A stretch of 8,519 nucleotides of DNA from an uncultured Prevotellaceae bacterium (lineage in GTDB: Bacteria; Bacteroidota; Bacteroidia; Bacteroidales; Bacteroidaceae), in NCBI GenBank assembly GCA_946539475.1, contig CAMNHM010000113.1:1-8519 (forward strand), in the 5' to 3' direction. The notes beneath the pieces are model-generated. The model was not told the DNA's origin, searched no databases, and was given only the letters and a program-made list of their open reading frames with translations. How positions within the stretch are numbered: the first letter of the stretch is position 1; each line of letters begins with the position of its first letter. The translations under genes were made by a program, and so were the position numbers. Positions 8,381-8,519 of the stretch are shown here, piece after piece.

Positions 8381-8419
8381 TGGAACAAGTTGTTTACGCC
8401 GTGTAAACAACTTGTTCCA
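8381..8419. repeat. Palindrome unit 4 (long type)
   Basis: The arms TGGAACAAGTTGTTTAC (8381-8397) and GTAAACAACTTGTTCCA (8403-8419) are perfect 17-bp reverse complements around the loop GCCGT. It has the same design as unit 1, but two stem positions differ and both remain paired. Confidence 0.9.
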
Positions 8420-8435
8420 GCTATTTTCTCGGTGC

Positions 8436-8458
8436 TGGAACAGTTTTTTGAGCCCTGT
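8436..8458. repeat. Probable decayed left arm of a fifth long unit
   Basis: TGGAACAGTTTTTTGAGCCC begins exactly 16 bases after unit 4, in register with the array. It aligns with the left arm and loop of unit 4 with one deleted base and four mismatches over about 22 positions. No right half-site follows, so it can no longer form the palindrome. Confidence 0.5.
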
Positions 8459-8461
8459 AGT

Positions 8462-8489
8462 TAACGATTTTAACCCAAATCGGTCGTTA
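8462..8489. repeat. Small inverted repeat near the window edge
   Basis: TAACGA (8462-8467) is the reverse complement of TCGTTA (8484-8489). An alternative stem pairs CGATTT (8465-8470) with AAATCG (8477-8482) around TAACCC. Arms of 6 bp can arise by chance. It could belong to the leader of a gene beyond the edge or to a dispersed repeat. Confidence 0.3.
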
Positions 8490-8519
8490 GGCCCAATCAG
8501 TATGGGTGATATCAAAGTT

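Larger units (their letters stand above)
8259..8458. repeat. Ordered array of TGGAACAA/TTGTTCCA palindromes
   Basis: Four palindromic units and one apparently decayed unit share the half-sites TGGAACAA (left) and TTGTTCCA (right). Left half-sites start at 8259, 8315, 8348, 8381 and 8436 (the last ends in G, not A). Right half-sites start at 8291, 8324, 8357 and 8412. Every right half-site is followed by exactly 16 bases before the next left half-site (8299-8314, 8332-8347, 8365-8380, 8420-8435). Units run long (40 bp), short (17 bp), short (17 bp), long (39 bp). The 16-base spacers are T-rich and partly alike: CTATTTT occurs in the second and fourth, and CTATTT appears in reverse complement in the first. 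The array is intergenic. Its function is unknown; a REP-like element, a protein-binding array or a set of RNA hairpins are all possible. Confidence 0.85.
8188..8519. other. Gene-free, palindrome-rich intergenic stretch
   Basis: No credible coding region was found in these 332 bases, which run to the window edge. They hold a terminator-like hairpin (8216-8252), an ordered array of palindromes sharing one half-site (8259-8458), and a small unexplained inverted repeat (8462-8489). The stretch is T-rich and clearly lower in GC than the coding regions. A minus-strand frame across the array is open only because the repeat period happens to be a multiple of three; it shows no gene-like features. Confidence 0.75.

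Noticed and set aside
8259..8458. CRISPR array
   Set aside because: The repeats are palindromes of unequal length with near-identical 16-base T-rich spacers. CRISPR spacers are longer and unrelated to each other, and no cas gene is present in the window.
8333..8515. Minus-strand 60-codon frame over the palindrome array
   Set aside because: It begins with a non-ATG start, simply translates the repeats (the 33-base period keeps the frame open), and lacks any gene-like context.
8502..8519. Possible start of a new + strand gene (ATG at 8502, then MGDIKV to the edge)
   Set aside because: Six codons are too few to judge, and there is no TAnnTTTG element or other start signal just upstream.

Overview
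The window reads as chromosomal DNA from a member of the Bacteroidota, probably the order Bacteroidales and possibly Prevotella-like. Three observations support this. Two genes are preceded by the Bacteroidota -7 promoter element TAnnTTTG. None of the starts has a convincing Shine-Dalgarno sequence. The gene set also fits: a gmd-fcl pair whose GDP-fucose synthase is longer than the enterobacterial form, an outer-membrane TonB-dependent receptor, and an M13 lipoprotein peptidase. The genus is an inference. All genes lie on the + strand and look intact, except the first, which is cut by the window edge.

Layout: positions 1-1480 hold the 3' end of gmd and all of fcl, only 4 bases apart. Together they convert GDP-mannose to GDP-L-fucose, the donor for fucosylating surface glycans. 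Positions 1481-1551 carry a promoter for a classical (not SusC-type) TonB-dependent receptor at 1552-3954. Positions 3955-4154 hold a strong C-rich/G-rich hairpin, a second promoter, and a 12-bp perfect palindrome directly in front of an ABC-F translation factor gene (4155-6128). The M13 metallopeptidase lipoprotein (6151-8187) follows after 22 bases and is probably co-transcribed with it. Apart from gmd-fcl, and possibly ABC-F with M13, the neighbours show no obvious shared pathway. This looks like ordinary core-genome order rather than a specialised island.

The last 332 bases (8188-8519) contain no credible gene, but they are highly structured. A terminator-like hairpin follows the peptidase gene. 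After it comes an ordered cluster of four palindromes built from one half-site, TGGAACAA / TTGTTCCA, plus what looks like a decayed fifth unit. The units run long-short-short-long. Each right half-site is separated from the next left half-site by exactly 16 bases. The two long units differ by compensatory changes that keep their stems paired. This array is the most unusual thing in the window. Its function is unknown; candidates are a REP-like mobile palindromic repeat, a protein-binding array, or a multi-hairpin terminator or RNA element.
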